Origin: Rhodospirillales bacterium
GTDB lineage: Bacteria; Pseudomonadota; Alphaproteobacteria; Rhodospirillales; GLO-3
DNA: 50,331 nt
Assembly (NCBI GenBank): GCA_003354135.1
Contig: PIVK01000021.1
Location: 1 to 50,331 of the forward strand
Direction: 5' to 3'
The position numbers and the translations under genes were made by a program. This document shows positions 33,876-45,142 of the stretch, in pieces. The notes beneath the pieces are model-generated. The model did not search any database. It was not told the origin of the DNA and saw only the letters and a list, made by a program, of their open reading frames with translations. Position 1 is the first letter of the stretch. Each line of letters starts with the position of its first letter.

Positions 33876-34379
33876 GTGAGACTACTCGGACTGGACCCGG
33901 GTTTGCAGAGAACCGGCTGGGGCATCATCGAAAGCGAGGGCAACCATCTGGCTTTCGTAGCCGATGGAGTGGTGAAATCGGACCGCATGTTGTCCCTTGC
34001 CGCGCGACTGGCCCAGCTTTACGACGGGCTGATTCAAGTGATCGAGCGCTTCACCCCGGATGAAGCGGCGGTGGAGGAGACCTTTCTCAATCGCAATCCC
34101 GGATCCACCTTGAAACTGGGACAGGCCCGTGGCGTGGTGCTGTTGGCCCCGGCCCAGGCCGGGCTACCGGTCCACGAATATGCGGCGAAGACGGTAAAGA
34201 AGGCTCTGGTGGGAACCGGCAGTGCTGACAAGGATCAGGTCGAAATGATGGTTCGCACCCTGCTGCCCGGTTGCATACCAACCAATGCGGATGCTGCGGA
34301 TGCCTTGGGGGTGGCCATCTGCCATGCCCACTACCGGACTACCGCGAACCGGGTGGCGACGATGGGGGAAAGACGGTGA
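33876..34379 (+). CDS. ruvC: Holliday junction resolvase RuvC
   Basis: The 167-residue endonuclease nicks Holliday junctions symmetrically. The acidic active site is visible: Asp7 in [14 protein letters not shown], Glu in [23 protein letters not shown] near residue 69, and the C-terminal Asp pair in [16 protein letters not shown]. The start is GTG, with GAGGGGAGGAAAG upstream. Its stop codon overlaps the ruvA start in GTGA, so the two are translationally coupled. Confidence 0.97.
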   Translation: MRLLGLDPGLQRTGWGIIESEGNHLAFVADGVVKSDRMLSLAARLAQLYDGLIQVIERFTPDEAAVEETFLNRNPGSTLKLGQARGVVLLAPAQAGLPVHEYAAKTVKKALVGTGSADKDQVEMMVRTLLPGCIPTNADAADALGVAICHAHYRTTANRVATMGERR

Positions 34380-34999
34380 TCGCCAAGCTCAAGGGCATCG
34401 TCGATACGCTCGGCGAGGACTGGGTGATCGTCGATGTCTCGGGAGTCGGCTATCTGGTCTTCTGTTCCGGGCGCATCCTCGGGCGCCTGGCGGTGGGCGA
34501 GGCGGCGGAGCTCCATGTCGAGACCCATGTGCGCGAGGATCATATCCATCTCTATGGCTTCATCGACACGGCGGAGCGGGATTGGTTTCGGCTTCTGACC
34601 ACCGTGCAGGGCGTAGGGGCCAAGGTCGCGCTGGGCATCCTCACTGCGCTCAGCGTTGACGAACTGACTCAGGCGGTGGCGGCCCAGGACAAGGCGATGA
34701 TCACGCGGGCCCAGGGGGTCGGCCCCAAGCTGGCGGGGCGTATTACCTCGGAGTTGAAAGACAAGGTGGGGGGCATGGTCCTGGGCGCGGGTTCCGCAGC
34801 GATTTCGGCCGGGGCAGAGGCGTCTCCGGGCGGAAGCGCCTCGGCGGACGCCGTTTCGGCCCTGGTTAATCTCGGTTACGGGCGCTCCGAGGCCTTGGGG
34901 GCCGTGGCCCATGCGTCAGGAAAGCTGGGCCACGAAGCCGATGTGGCCGCGTTAATCCGGGCCGGGTTGGCTGAACTCGGGCCCAGGGAGCACGGTTGA
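34376..34999 (+). CDS. ruvA: Holliday junction branch migration subunit RuvA
   Basis: The 207-residue protein forms the tetramer that holds the four-way junction open for RuvB. The N-terminal OB domain opens with [13 protein letters not shown] and has [12 protein letters not shown]. The paired helix-hairpin-helix motifs appear as [17 protein letters not shown] and [17 protein letters not shown] Gly/Ala/Ser-rich linker ([17 protein letters not shown]) leads to the C-terminal RuvB-binding domain ([12 protein letters not shown]). The start is GTG at 34376, overlapping the ruvC stop by 4 nt. The stop overlaps the ruvB ATG by 1 nt. Confidence 0.97.
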   Translation: MIAKLKGIVDTLGEDWVIVDVSGVGYLVFCSGRILGRLAVGEAAELHVETHVREDHIHLYGFIDTAERDWFRLLTTVQGVGAKVALGILTALSVDELTQAVAAQDKAMITRAQGVGPKLAGRITSELKDKVGGMVLGAGSAAISAGAEASPGGSASADAVSALVNLGYGRSEALGAVAHASGKLGHEADVAALIRAGLAELGPREHG

Positions 35000-36042
35000 T
35001 GACGGGCGATCGCGAGATCAGTGCCGAGAAAAAGGTCGTGGACGCCGCCGAGATGGGGCTCAGGCCGCAGTCGCTGGGCGACTTCATCGGCCAGTTCCAA
35101 GTTTGCGAGAACCTAAAGGTTTTTATCGAGGCGGCACGTTCACGGGCCGAGGCCATGGACCATGTGCTGTTCTACGGCCCCCCGGGCCTCGGCAAGACGA
35201 CCCTGGCCCAGATCGTTGCCCACGAGCTGGGGGTTGGATTCCGCGCCACCTCGGGGCCGGTCATTGTCAGGGCCGGAGACTTGGCGGCGATTCTCACCAA
35301 CCTGCAGTCTCGCGATGTGCTGTTCATCGACGAAATCCACCGTCTTAACCCGGCGGTCGAGGAGATTCTCTATCCTGCCATGGAAGATTTCCAACTCGAC
35401 CTGATCATCGGCGAGGGGCCGGCGGCCCGGAGCGTCCGGATCGATCTGCCGCCGTTTACGCTGGTCGGCGCGACGACGCGCTCGGGGTTGATCACGACAC
35501 CGCTCCGCGAACGTTTCGGTATCCCCATGCGGATGCTGTTCTACGAAGCGGCGGAACTGGAACAGATCGTCAGCCGCGGTGCCGGGCTGTTGGGCATGGA
35601 GTTGACACGGGACGGTGCCATGGAGATCGCCCGGCGTTCACGCGGCACGCCGCGAGTGGCGGGCCGGCTGTTGCGCCGGGTCAGGGACTTCGCCCTGGTC
35701 GCGGGGACGTCGCCGGTGGATGCGGAAATTGCCGACGGCGCGCTCAACCGGCTGGAGGTAGATCAGCGGGGGCTGGACGCCATGGATCGGCGTTATCTTG
35801 CTTGTATCGCCGAAAACTATGGTGGCGGGCCGGTGGGGGTGGAGACCATGGCTGCGGCCCTCTCCGAGCAGCGCGACACGATAGAAGAAGTCATAGAACC
35901 CTACCTGATTCAGCAGGGGTTCCTCATGCGCACGCCGCGCGGCCGGATGTTGGCGGAGGCCGCGTACCGGCATCTCGGCCTGGACGCTCCGTCGCCGCCC
36001 GTAGCGCAGATGGAGCTTCTGGGAGAGAACGGCGATGGCTGA
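34999..36042 (+). CDS. ruvB: Holliday junction helicase RuvB
   Basis: The 347-residue AAA+ motor drives branch migration with RuvA. Walker A is [13 protein letters not shown] near residue 58 and Walker B is [29 protein letters not shown] carries sensor 1 and the arginine finger region. [22 protein letters not shown] holds sensor 2. A winged-helix domain with the TPRGRM motif ends the protein. The ATG at 34999 overlaps the ruvA stop. The last 8 nt overlap the ybgC gene, tying ruvCAB to the Tol-Pal cluster. Confidence 0.98.
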   Translation: MTGDREISAEKKVVDAAEMGLRPQSLGDFIGQFQVCENLKVFIEAARSRAEAMDHVLFYGPPGLGKTTLAQIVAHELGVGFRATSGPVIVRAGDLAAILTNLQSRDVLFIDEIHRLNPAVEEILYPAMEDFQLDLIIGEGPAARSVRIDLPPFTLVGATTRSGLITTPLRERFGIPMRMLFYEAAELEQIVSRGAGLLGMELTRDGAMEIARRSRGTPRVAGRLLRRVRDFALVAGTSPVDAEIADGALNRLEVDQRGLDAMDRRYLACIAENYGGGPVGVETMAAALSEQRDTIEEVIEPYLIQQGFLMRTPRGRMLAEAAYRHLGLDAPSPPVAQMELLGENGDG

Positions 36043-36436
36043 TGCGCATGTGTTCCCGATTCGGGTTTACTACGAGGACACCGATGCCGGCGGTGTCGTC
36101 TACTATGCCAACTATTTCCGTTATTTCGAGCGGGCGCGGACGGAAATGATGCGCTCTCTGGGCATCGAGAGCTCGCGGCTGCAGGACGAACTGGGCGTGG
36201 CCATCGCAGTCCGGCGCTGTATGGCCGAGTTCATGCGCCCTGCGCAATTGGACGATATGCTGGAGGTCGAGACCCGGATCACCACCGTCAAGGGGGCGTC
36301 GTTTATGGGCGAGCAGGTGGTCCGGCGGGATGGTGAGGATCTGGTGCGCCTTGACATCCAACTCGCCTGCTTGAACCTCGAAGGTGGGCCGGTCCGCCTG
36401 CCGGACGACGTGCGTGCGGCGTTGCAAGATTCTTAA
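36035..36436 (+). CDS. ybgC: Tol-Pal-associated acyl-CoA thioesterase YbgC
   Basis: The 133-residue hotdog-fold protein hydrolyses acyl-CoA or acyl-ACP. It has the 4HBT motif [26 protein letters not shown], with the catalytic Asp of EDTDAGG at about residue 17. The length fits. It is the usual first gene of tol-pal clusters, although its link to Tol function is still debated in the literature. It overlaps ruvB by 8 nt and is followed by tolQ 30 nt later. Confidence 0.95.
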   Translation: MADAHVFPIRVYYEDTDAGGVVYYANYFRYFERARTEMMRSLGIESSRLQDELGVAIAVRRCMAEFMRPAQLDDMLEVETRITTVKGASFMGEQVVRRDGEDLVRLDIQLACLNLEGGPVRLPDDVRAALQDS

Positions 36437-36466
36437 ACGACAACAAACCGACAGGACGGATTGAGC

Positions 36467-37189
36467 ATGGAGAACACAGCAGTTGAAGCCATTGTAATGG
36501 GGGGAAGCCTCAGTCCTACCGACTTCTCCATCATGTCACTGTTCATGCGGGCGGACCTCGTCGTCAAGGGTGTCATCGTCATCCTGGTTCTAGCCTCGTT
36601 CTGGTGCTGGGCCATCATCTTCGAAAAGCTGTTCGTGCTGCGCCGTCTCAACAAGGGGGCTGCCGACTTCGAGGCCGTCTTCTGGTCCAACAAGTCCCTG
36701 GACGAACTGTACGACCGTATGGGCGCCCAGCCCAGCGACCCCATGTCGGCCATCTTCTCGACGGCTATGCGCGAATGGCGCCGTGCCGCAACCAAGGGAG
36801 GAGAATCCAGCGCGGCCAGCCTTAGCGACCGAATAGACCGGGTGATGGAAATCACCATGAGCCGCGAGATGGACCGAGTCGAACGCTATATAACTTTCCT
36901 GGCTTCGACGGGTTCGACGGCTCCCTTTATTGGACTGTTCGGCACCGTTTGGGGCATCATGAATTCCTTTCAGGCCATTGCCATGCAAAAGAACACCAGT
37001 CTCGCTGTTGTGGCGCCAGGCATTGCCGAAGCGCTGTTTGCCACTGCACTGGGACTGCTGGCCGCCATTCCGGCGGTGCTTGCCTACAACAAGATTTCCA
37101 AGGATCTGGACCGATATGCGGGGCGGCTGGACAGTTTCGCCGGGGAATTCTCTGCCATCCTATCTCGCCAGATGGAAGAGGACAGCTAA
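36467..37189 (+). CDS. tolQ: Tol-Pal motor protein TolQ
   Basis: The 240-residue inner-membrane protein belongs to the TolQ/ExbB/MotA channel family. One N-terminal helix (about 25-47, LVVKGVIVILVLASFWCWAIIF) is followed by a long cytoplasmic loop. Then come two helices with the conserved ASTGSTAPFIGLFGTVWGIMNSF (near 147) and APGIAEALFATALGLLAAIPAVLAYN. With TolR it turns proton flow into force on TolA. ATG 36467 was chosen over a TTG two codons earlier; the AGGACGGATTGAGC upstream is acceptable. Confidence 0.97.
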   Translation: MENTAVEAIVMGGSLSPTDFSIMSLFMRADLVVKGVIVILVLASFWCWAIIFEKLFVLRRLNKGAADFEAVFWSNKSLDELYDRMGAQPSDPMSAIFSTAMREWRRAATKGGESSAASLSDRIDRVMEITMSREMDRVERYITFLASTGSTAPFIGLFGTVWGIMNSFQAIAMQKNTSLAVVAPGIAEALFATALGLLAAIPAVLAYNKISKDLDRYAGRLDSFAGEFSAILSRQMEEDS

Positions 37190-37192
37190 GTC

Positions 37193-37638
37193 ATGGGCGC
37201 CGCCACCATCCATAAGAGTGTCCGTAGCCGGGGAGGGCGCCGCTCCGCCCGAATGATGGCCGACATCAACGTCACGCCGTTTGTCGACGTGATGCTGGTG
37301 CTGCTCATCATCTTCATGGTGACGGCGCCTCTCCTGACGGTCGGTGTTCAGGTCGATCTGCCCAAGACCAAAGCCGGTCCCGTTCAGGGACAGGACGAAC
37401 CGTTGGCGGTCAGCGTCGACGCCGAGGGGAAGATTTTCGTCCAGGACACCGAAATGACGCTGGAGAACCTCGTGCCGCGTCTGTTGGCGGTCACCGACAA
37501 CAACCCCGAGGTCCGCATCTTTATCCGTGGCGACAAGGCGATCGACTACGGCCGCGTCATGGAAGTCATGGGCGCCGTCAACGGCGCCGGGTTCAAAAAG
37601 GTGGCGCTGGTCACCGAGCGCAAGGACAAAGGGCGCTA

Positions 37639-37639
<1 letters not shown>
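37193..37639 (+). CDS. tolR: Tol-Pal motor protein TolR
   Basis: The 148-residue protein has the ExbD/TolR plan: a short basic cytoplasmic start ([34 protein letters not shown]), with the proton-carrying Asp in FVDVMLVLL near residue 27, then a periplasmic domain. [25 protein letters not shown] is typical. It starts 3 nt after tolQ. Its TAG overlaps the GTG of tolA by 1 nt. Confidence 0.96.
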
Positions 37640-38576
<937 letters not shown>

Positions 38577-38580
<4 letters not shown>

Positions 38581-39905
38581 GACGCACCCTTCACTTGGCC
38601 GGTATCGTTCTCGGCCTGATGGCCTGGTTGATCTGTCCGGCGGTCGCTGAACTCAGGATCGACATCACACGGGGCACCGTCGAGCCGCTGCCCATCGCCG
38701 TCACCGGCTTCGCCGGAAGCGACGCGGAGACATCCCGCGTGGGGCGCGACATCGCGTGGGTGGTGGCGGCTGACCTCGCGCGTTCGGGATTGTTCCGCCC
38801 GTTGGACAGCAGGGCCTTCCTTCAGACGGCACTGACCATGGATACCCTTCCGCGGTTCGGGGACTGGCGGGTGATTAATGCCCAGGCTGTGGTTCAGGGG
38901 CGGACCCAGAAGGCGGATGACGGGCGGCTCAGGGTCGAGTTCCGGCTGTGGGACGTGTTTGCCGAGCAGCAGATGGTCGGGTTGGCCTATTATACGATTC
39001 CCTCCAACTGGCGCCGCGTCGCCCATATTATCTCCGATGCTATTTACAAGCGGATCACTGGCGAGGAAGGGTATTTCGACACCCGAATCGTCTATATTGC
39101 CGAAAGCGGCTCCCACAAGGTCCGCGTCAAACGCTTGGCGATCATGGACCAGGACGGCGAGAACCACCGTTTTCTCACCGATGGCGCCGATCTGGTGCTG
39201 ACTCCGCGCTTCTCTCCGACGCTCCAGGAAATCACCTATATGTCCTACTACGGGGATGTGCCGCGGGTTTACATCTTCAACATCGATACCGGACGCCAGG
39301 AGGTATTGGGCGACTTTCCCGGCATGACCTATGCCCCGCGATTCACGCCCGATGGCAAGTCGGTGGTCATGAGCATGGCCAAGGACGGCAATTCGGAGGT
39401 TTACGTCATGAACCTCCGGACCCGCATGGTGAAAAGGCTCACCCACAATTCGGCCATCGATACCTCACCGTCCTATTCTCCGGACGGACGTCAGGTCGTC
39501 TTCAACTCGGACCGCGGGGGCTCGCAGCAGCTCTACGTCATGGATGCAGACGGAGGGAATGTCCGGCGCATCAGTTTCGGCAAAGGGCGCTACGGCACGC
39601 CCGTCTGGTCGCCGCGCGGCGATCTGGTTGCCTTCACGAAAATGAGCAAGGGCCGTTTCTTCATCGGGATCATGTACACGGACGGAACGGGGGAACGGCT
39701 GTTGGCCGAGGATTTCAACGTTGAGGCGCCGACTTGGTCCCCCAACGGTCGTGTGCTTATGTATTTTCGCAAGCAGCGGACCAACAAAGACGGCAGCGGA
39801 GGGCGATCACGGCTTTACTCTATCGACCTGACGGGCCATAACGAGCGTGAGATCGTCACCCCCGTTGATGCATCCGATCCTGCGTGGTCCCCCTTGAATC
39901 CCTGA
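38577..39905 (+). CDS. tolB: TolB, periplasmic beta-propeller of the Tol-Pal system
   Basis: The 442-residue protein has a signal peptide (ending [14 protein letters not shown]), an N-terminal alpha/beta domain and a six-bladed propeller. The propeller repeats are easy to see: [58 protein letters not shown] and [13 protein letters not shown], the TolB/WD40-like blades. It binds Pal and TolA at the outer membrane during constriction. Its ATG overlaps the tolA stop (ATGA). A candidate pal promoter begins inside its last codons. Confidence 0.97.
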
Positions 39906-39922
39906 GGGGACCATAATATAGT
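39894..39922 (+). promoter_or_regulatory. Candidate pal promoter
   Basis: TTGAAT (39894-39899) and TATAGT (39917-39922) are separated by 17 bp, a good sigma-70 layout. It starts in the tolB end and would give pal a leader of about 125 nt. Separate pal transcription is known in other bacteria. Confidence 0.4.
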
Positions 39923-40052
39923 CTAGGTCTCAAAGGGTTGCGTTGTTGCCATTCGGGGTAGCGGCGCGGGACAGAGGGAACGACAATCGCGACCGCTGGC
40001 ATTCGGCGGGATCATCTGGAAAAAACAGACTCCGGTCAGGGGGATTTTTTAT

Positions 40053-40565
40053 ATGCGTTTCAAGATCATCGGGATGTTCGCCGCCGTGGCTTTGCTAGCC
40101 GCTTGTGAAACTGTGCCGGAAGATACCGGCGGGACTGCCGGCGGCGGTGGGGCGGCGAAGGCGGGTGATCAGGCATCGAAGGCTGCTGCCCCGGCACCGG
40201 GCACTCAGGAGGACTTGGTGGTCAACGTCGGTGATCGCGTCTTCTTCGACCTTGACGAGTACAACCTGAAAGCCAGTGCCCAAGCCACGTTGCAGAATCA
40301 GGCCGCTTGGCTCAAGCGGTATTCCTCGGCGACCATCACCATCGAAGGCCATTGCGACGAGCGTGGTACGCGCGAATACAACCTTGGCCTTGGCGAGCGT
40401 CGGGCGAACTCGGCGAAGGATTACCTTGTATCCCTGGGTGTGAGTTCCAACCGCATCAAGACCGTCTCGTACGGCAAGGAGCGTCCGATTGCGTTCGGCT
40501 CCAACGAGGTGGCCTGGTCTCAGAACCGTCGTTCGGTGACTGTGATTGCGGGTGCCGGTAGCTGA
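40053..40565 (+). CDS. pal: Pal, peptidoglycan-associated lipoprotein
   Basis: The 170-residue outer-membrane lipoprotein has a lipobox (ALLAAC) and a Gly/Ala-rich linker. The OmpA-type peptidoglycan-binding domain follows: VFFDLDEYNLKASAQATLQ, then ITIEGHCDERGTREYNLGLGERRA, whose Asp and Arg bind diaminopimelate, then SVTVIAGAGS. It completes the Tol-Pal system that pulls the outer membrane inward at division. It is separated from tolB by 147 bp, unlike the packed upstream genes, in keeping with its own promoter. The GGGGGA box 10-12 nt before the ATG serves as ribosome binding site. Confidence 0.97.
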   Translation: MRFKIIGMFAAVALLAACETVPEDTGGTAGGGGAAKAGDQASKAAAPAPGTQEDLVVNVGDRVFFDLDEYNLKASAQATLQNQAAWLKRYSSATITIEGHCDERGTREYNLGLGERRANSAKDYLVSLGVSSNRIKTVSYGKERPIAFGSNEVAWSQNRRSVTVIAGAGS

Positions 40566-40597
40566 CGCTTCCGTCTGTTACGACATCTGAAAAGTAA

Positions 40598-40642
40598 AAG
40601 GCGCTTGTCCCCGGCCGGACGGTCAAGGTGGACAAGCGCCTT
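40598..40642 (+). terminator. Hairpin between pal and cpoB
   Basis: AAGGCGCTTGTCC (40598-40610) pairs perfectly with 40630-40642 over 13 bp, with a 19-nt loop. No strong T-run follows (AATTCTGCC). It could end most pal transcripts, or protect their 3' ends while letting some read into cpoB. Confidence 0.55.
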
Positions 40643-40707
40643 AATTCTGCCAAAAACCCCCCTCAGCTATGGATTGTGGGATCGGTGACCCCTTTGTGAG
40701 GCTTGGG

Positions 40708-41805
40708 ATGAAAATGTGGAACCGTTTTGCCGTTCTGGCGGCAGCCTTGGTACTGACCGCCTCGCCCACCCTGGCCCAGCAGGCCGACATGGGCGTGCTG
40801 ATGGACCGTTTGGAACGCCTGGAGCGGGACATCCGGGCGTTGCATATTCAGGTCTCACGCGGTGGTGCCGTGCCGGTTGCGGAAGGGGCGACGGCATTTT
40901 CAGCCGGCACCCCGGTTGGCGGTTCGGAAGCCATGGCACGGCTCAGCGTGCGCATCACCGCAATCGATGACGAACTGAGGTCGTTGACTGGCCGGCTGGA
41001 GGAATCCGCCTTTCATTTCAATCAGGTCAACCAGCGTCTCGATCAGTTGATCGGAGATGTGGATTATCGCCTGAGTGCCCTTGAGGGCCGTGCGCCGGGA
41101 CAGCCCGGTGTGATCCAGCAAGGGGCGGCGCCTGCCCCCATGTCCCCGATCCCCGCTCCGGCATCGGTCCGGGGGGAAGGTATGGGGACGTCCATTATCT
41201 CCGGCGCGGGGGATATGCGCGGTACCACACCGCCGCGCATCCTCGGCACCATCAGACAATCCGAACTCCGGCCGCCGCCCCAGGCCGAAGCGGAAGAGAT
41301 GGAGGAGGGGACCGGACTGGAGCCGGCGACGGCTCCCGCTGACGGACAGCCACCCGCAGCGGCTCTTCAGACTCAGGCGGCTCTCCGGACTCAACCCGCT
41401 GCGGGCATCTTGCCTGCGGGGAGTTCGCGGGAACAATATGCCTATGCCTTTGGGCTGCTGCGCCGGGCCGAGTATGACCAGGCCGAGGTGGCTTTGACGG
41501 AGTTCATTGCTGCGCACGGGGATGATCCGCTGGCGGTCAATGCCCGTTATTGGCTTGGAGAGGCACATTATGTCCGAGCCGATTATGTGCGTGCCGCCGA
41601 GGCCTTCCTGCAGGGCTATCAGGACTCGCCCAAGGGGCCAAAAGCGCCTGACACACTCCTGAAGCTCGGTATGTCGCTTGGCAACCTGGACAAGAAGGCC
41701 CCGGCCTGTGCCGCATTCGGCAGGCTGGATAAAGAGTTCCCCGACGCCTCGCCCATCATCCAGAAGAAACTGGAGACCGAGCGCGAGCGCAACGCCTGTC
41801 AGTGA
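40708..41805 (+). CDS. cpoB: Cell division coordinator CpoB / YbgF
   Basis: The 365-residue periplasmic protein has a signal peptide (ending PTLAQQ) and an N-terminal coiled-coil region (MDRLERLERDIRALHIQV and VRITAIDDELRSLTGRLEE). A long Pro/Ala/Gln-rich linker follows. The C-terminal TPR domain spans about 245-365 (YAYAFGLLRRAEYDQAEVALTEF, ARYWLGEAHYVRADYVRAAEAF). CpoB couples outer-membrane constriction to PBP1 activity in model bacteria; a PBP1A gene lies about 21 kb away. ATG 40708 follows GAGGCTTGGG; ATG 40714 is an alternative. It overlaps tilS by 4 nt (GTGA). Confidence 0.93.
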   Translation: MKMWNRFAVLAAALVLTASPTLAQQADMGVLMDRLERLERDIRALHIQVSRGGAVPVAEGATAFSAGTPVGGSEAMARLSVRITAIDDELRSLTGRLEESAFHFNQVNQRLDQLIGDVDYRLSALEGRAPGQPGVIQQGAAPAPMSPIPAPASVRGEGMGTSIISGAGDMRGTTPPRILGTIRQSELRPPPQAEAEEMEEGTGLEPATAPADGQPPAAALQTQAALRTQPAAGILPAGSSREQYAYAFGLLRRAEYDQAEVALTEFIAAHGDDPLAVNARYWLGEAHYVRADYVRAAEAFLQGYQDSPKGPKAPDTLLKLGMSLGNLDKKAPACAAFGRLDKEFPDASPIIQKKLETERERNACQ

Positions 41806-43121
41806 CCGGGCGCCACGTGGAAGGGCCGGCCGACTTGCCCAATCCCGTTCTTGGGACGGAGTTTGCCCACCTGTTGCGTTTCCTTGGTCCCTTCGAGGCG
41901 TCTCCCCGGATCGCCGTCGCCGTATCCGGTGGCGGCGATAGCATGGCGCTCACTCTCCTGGCCCATGACTGGGCGCGTGAAGGGGGGGGGGAGGTGGTGG
42001 GCTTGACCGTCGACCATGGTCTGCGTCCGGGATCCGCAGCAGAGGCCAAATCGGTTGCGGGCTGGTTGCAGGGCATCGGTATGGCGCATCACGTCCTCCG
42101 CTGGACCGGACCCAAGCCGGCCTCGGGAGTGCAGGCGGCGGCACGCGATGCGCGCTATCGGTTGCTTGAAGGGTGGTGCCGGGAAGCCGGCATCCTTCAT
42201 CTTCTTTTTGCGCACACCCGTGAAGACCAGGCGGAGACTGTTGTCATGCGCCGTGACCGAAGCAGTACGCCCAATGGCCTGGCCGGCATGGCGGCGGTGC
42301 GGGAGGCCGCGGCGGTCCGAGTGCTGCGACCGCTGCTCGGCGTTTCGCGGGCTCGGCTCAGGAGGACGTTGGAGTCGCGGGGCCAGGCTTGGATCGACGA
42401 CCCATCGAATGATGATGCGGCCTTCGCCCGCGTCCGGGTACGCCGGAAGTTGGGCGGCGGGTTGGAGGTGGAAAACCTGGTGGCGGAGGCCCTCCATAAC
42501 GGGCGGACCCGCCAGAAGCATGACGCGTGTGCGGCGCATCTTCTCGCCGCCTCGGGGATATTCCATCCGGCGGGCTTCGTGAGGCTTGATGCGAAGACTT
42601 TTCTCGAGGGAGACAAACAGGTCGCCCTGATGGCCCTGGCTCGCATGTTGACCGCCCTCGGTGGGCGGTCTTTTGGACCCCGTCAGGCGGCATTGAGGGA
42701 TTTTTACGCTCGCCTCGCCGTTGATGGCAATGGAGCGCGGGGCACCTTGGGGGGGTGCCGGGTCCTGCCCTGGCGCCGCCGTCTTCTGATCTGCCGGGAG
42801 GCCCGCAATCTGCCCGCAGATTCTGTTCTTCAGGCAGGGACGCGGGTGTTTTGGGATGGCCGGTTCGCCATCGAATGCGATGGAAACGGCGGGGATGTCC
42901 GGATTGTCCCCGTGGGGCGTTCCGTCTTGCCCGACCTTCAGACCTCCCTTCCGGCCGCCGTACGGCCGTCCTTACCGGCTCTCGCCGACGCGGAGGGGGT
43001 TCTCGCGGTGCCGCATCTGGACTATAAACGGTCAGGAAATGCCGCAAGCGCGGGCTCGGGCGTGAAAGTGTCGTTTCGCCCGCGGAATTTTATTGCTGGG
43101 ATCGGATTTGGTGTTGCGTGA
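41802..43121 (+). CDS. tilS: tRNA(Ile)-lysidine synthase TilS
   Basis: The 439-residue enzyme changes C34 of the AUA-reading isoleucine tRNA to lysidine. The PP-loop is VAVSGGGDSMALTLL (Ser42-Ser47). Further conserved parts are GLTVDHGLRPGSAAEA, QAAARDARYRLLEGWC and HLLFAHTREDQAETVVMR. A Pro/Arg-rich C-terminal region is diverged. The start is GTG at 41802, overlapping cpoB. TilS next to FtsH is a widely kept pair. The end of the protein (VSFRPRNFIAGIGFGVA) is close to the ftsH leader. Confidence 0.94.
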   Translation: MTGRHVEGPADLPNPVLGTEFAHLLRFLGPFEASPRIAVAVSGGGDSMALTLLAHDWAREGGGEVVGLTVDHGLRPGSAAEAKSVAGWLQGIGMAHHVLRWTGPKPASGVQAAARDARYRLLEGWCREAGILHLLFAHTREDQAETVVMRRDRSSTPNGLAGMAAVREAAAVRVLRPLLGVSRARLRRTLESRGQAWIDDPSNDDAAFARVRVRRKLGGGLEVENLVAEALHNGRTRQKHDACAAHLLAASGIFHPAGFVRLDAKTFLEGDKQVALMALARMLTALGGRSFGPRQAALRDFYARLAVDGNGARGTLGGCRVLPWRRRLLICREARNLPADSVLQAGTRVFWDGRFAIECDGNGGDVRIVPVGRSVLPDLQTSLPAAVRPSLPALADAEGVLAVPHLDYKRSGNAASAGSGVKVSFRPRNFIAGIGFGVA

Positions 43122-43138
43122 CGGAACTGGCATACTAT

Positions 43139-43178
43139 CTCTTAGGCAGAGGTGCTGGCTCTTAGGCAGAGGTGCTGG
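43139..43178. repeat. 20-bp perfect tandem duplication upstream of ftsH
   Basis: CTCTTAGGCAGAGGTGCTGG at 43139-43158 is repeated exactly at 43159-43178. It lies in the 104-bp gap between tilS and the ftsH GTG, so it alters the leader or promoter spacing. Confidence 0.9.
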
Positions 43179-43225
43179 ATGGCAGCGCGAAAAACCAACG
43201 ACAAAGACAAAAAGGAAGCGGATAC

Positions 43226-45142
43226 GTGAATTTCAGCAAAAACTTGGCCCTGTGGGTCATCATTGCGCTGCTTGTCTTCGCGCTGTTCAACTTGTTTCAG
43301 GGCGCTTCGCCCCGCAATACGGAGGATAGCCTTGCGTTTTCCGACTTCCTGACGTCGGTCGAATCCGGGGATGTGCGGGACGTCATCATCTATGGTCCCA
43401 ACGTCACTGGCCACTTTCGTGACGGCCGTGCCTTCACCACCTTCCAGCCTGAGGGGACGGACCTGATTCCGGCACTCCACAAGCAGGGGGTCAAGATCGA
43501 CGTCAAGCCCTATGACGAGGATGCGCCCACCTTGACCGGCCTCCTCATCTCCTGGTTCCCGTTCCTGATCCTGATCGGGGTTTGGGTCTTTTTCATGCGC
43601 CAGATGCAATCCGGGGGCGGCAAGGCCATGGGCTTCGGCAAGTCCCGGGCTAAGATGCTGACCGAGAAGACGGGCCGCGTCACGTTCGAGGATGTGGCCG
43701 GCATCGACGAGGCCAAGCAGGAACTGGAAGAGATCGTTGAGTACCTGAAGGATCCCCACAAGTTCCAGCGTCTGGGTGGCAAGATCCCCAAGGGCTGCCT
43801 GCTGATCGGCCCTCCGGGTACCGGCAAGACGCTTCTCGCCCGCGCCATTGCCGGCGAGGCCAACGTCCCCTTCTTCACCATTTCGGGCTCCGACTTCGTC
43901 GAGATGTTCGTCGGCGTTGGGGCATCCCGGGTGCGCGACATGTTCGAGCAGGGCAAGAAGAACGCCCCCTGCATCATCTTCATCGACGAGATCGATGCCG
44001 TCGGCCGCCATCGCGGCGCAGGGCTCGGCGGCGGCAACGACGAGCGGGAGCAGACGCTGAACCAGCTTCTGGTCGAGATGGATGGATTCGAGAGCAACGA
44101 AGGCGTGATTCTGATTGCCGCCACCAACCGGCCGGACGTTCTGGATCCGGCGCTGCTCCGCCCCGGGCGCTTCGATCGCCAGGTGACGGTACCCAACCCC
44201 GATATCCTGGGCCGCGAGAAAATCCTCAAGGTGCATATGCGCAAAGTGCCGCTGGCGCCTGACGTCGATCCGCGGGTGATTGCACGCGGGACTCCCGGTT
44301 TCTCGGGCGCGGTTCTCGCCAACGTGGTCAACGAAGCGGCGCTGCTGGCGGCGCGGACCTCCAAGCGCGTGGTCACCATGGCCGACTTCGAGGCAGCCAA
44401 GGACAAGGTGATGATGGGAGCCGAGCGCCGTTCGATGGTGATGAGCGAGGAAGAGAAGAAAAACACCGCCTATCACGAGGCGGGGCACGCTATTGTCGCC
44501 GTCGAGATGCCGGCCGCCGACCCTCTGCACAAGGTGACGATCATCCCGCGTGGCCTGGCTCTAGGCAGCACTTGGTCGTTGCCTGAACGCGACCCGCTGT
44601 GTCTCTCCAAGGCCTACTACGAGGCAACGCTCGCCTTTTATTTCGGTGGGCGGGTCGCTGAGCAGCTTGTCTACGGCGAAGAGAATCTCAATACTGGTGC
44701 CAGCGGCGATATCAAAGGGGCCACCGATATGGCGCGGCGTATGGTTACCGAGTGGGGCTTCTCGGAGAAACTGGGGCCGTTGCGTTATACCGACAACCAG
44801 GAAGAGGTCTTCCTCGGCCATTCGGTGACCCAGCACAAGAACGTGTCGGACGCCACTGCGCGGATGATCGACGACGAAATTCGTCGCATTATCGACGAGG
44901 CGGAAAAGACGGCCCGCGAAATCCTGACCTCGAAACGGGGTGATCTCGATCGTTTGGCACAGGCCCTGCTCGACTACGAGACCCTGTCCGGCGACGAGGC
45001 CAAGGCCGTTATCCGCGGCGAGTCCATCGTGCGGCCGGAAGAGGACGACTGGCCCAAGGACGCAGGGCGCAAGTCGTCCGTGCCGTCGTCCGGTAAGAAG
45101 GCGCCGGCGCCCATGGGCGCCGACCCGCTGCCGGAAGGATGA
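43226..45142 (+). CDS. ftsH: ATP-dependent zinc metalloprotease FtsH
   Basis: The 638-residue membrane AAA+ protease degrades misfolded and regulatory proteins. Two membrane helices flank a periplasmic loop (residues 5-25 and about 105-125). The AAA part has Walker A GPPGTGKT near 195, the [13 protein letters not shown] pore region, Walker [10 protein letters not shown] and RPGRFDRQ. The protease has HEAGH near 417 and the third zinc ligand Asp in [11 protein letters not shown]. Two departures stand out: [16 protein letters not shown] has Val363 where the family has Asp (GADL), and [15 protein letters not shown] departs from the usual RALGVT. The start is GTG at 43226, after AAAGGAAGCGGATAC. 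The stop overlaps the folP ATG. Confidence 0.97.
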   Translation: MNFSKNLALWVIIALLVFALFNLFQGASPRNTEDSLAFSDFLTSVESGDVRDVIIYGPNVTGHFRDGRAFTTFQPEGTDLIPALHKQGVKIDVKPYDEDAPTLTGLLISWFPFLILIGVWVFFMRQMQSGGGKAMGFGKSRAKMLTEKTGRVTFEDVAGIDEAKQELEEIVEYLKDPHKFQRLGGKIPKGCLLIGPPGTGKTLLARAIAGEANVPFFTISGSDFVEMFVGVGASRVRDMFEQGKKNAPCIIFIDEIDAVGRHRGAGLGGGNDEREQTLNQLLVEMDGFESNEGVILIAATNRPDVLDPALLRPGRFDRQVTVPNPDILGREKILKVHMRKVPLAPDVDPRVIARGTPGFSGAVLANVVNEAALLAARTSKRVVTMADFEAAKDKVMMGAERRSMVMSEEEKKNTAYHEAGHAIVAVEMPAADPLHKVTIIPRGLALGSTWSLPERDPLCLSKAYYEATLAFYFGGRVAEQLVYGEENLNTGASGDIKGATDMARRMVTEWGFSEKLGPLRYTDNQEEVFLGHSVTQHKNVSDATARMIDDEIRRIIDEAEKTAREILTSKRGDLDRLAQALLDYETLSGDEAKAVIRGESIVRPEEDDWPKDAGRKSSVPSSGKKAPAPMGADPLPEG

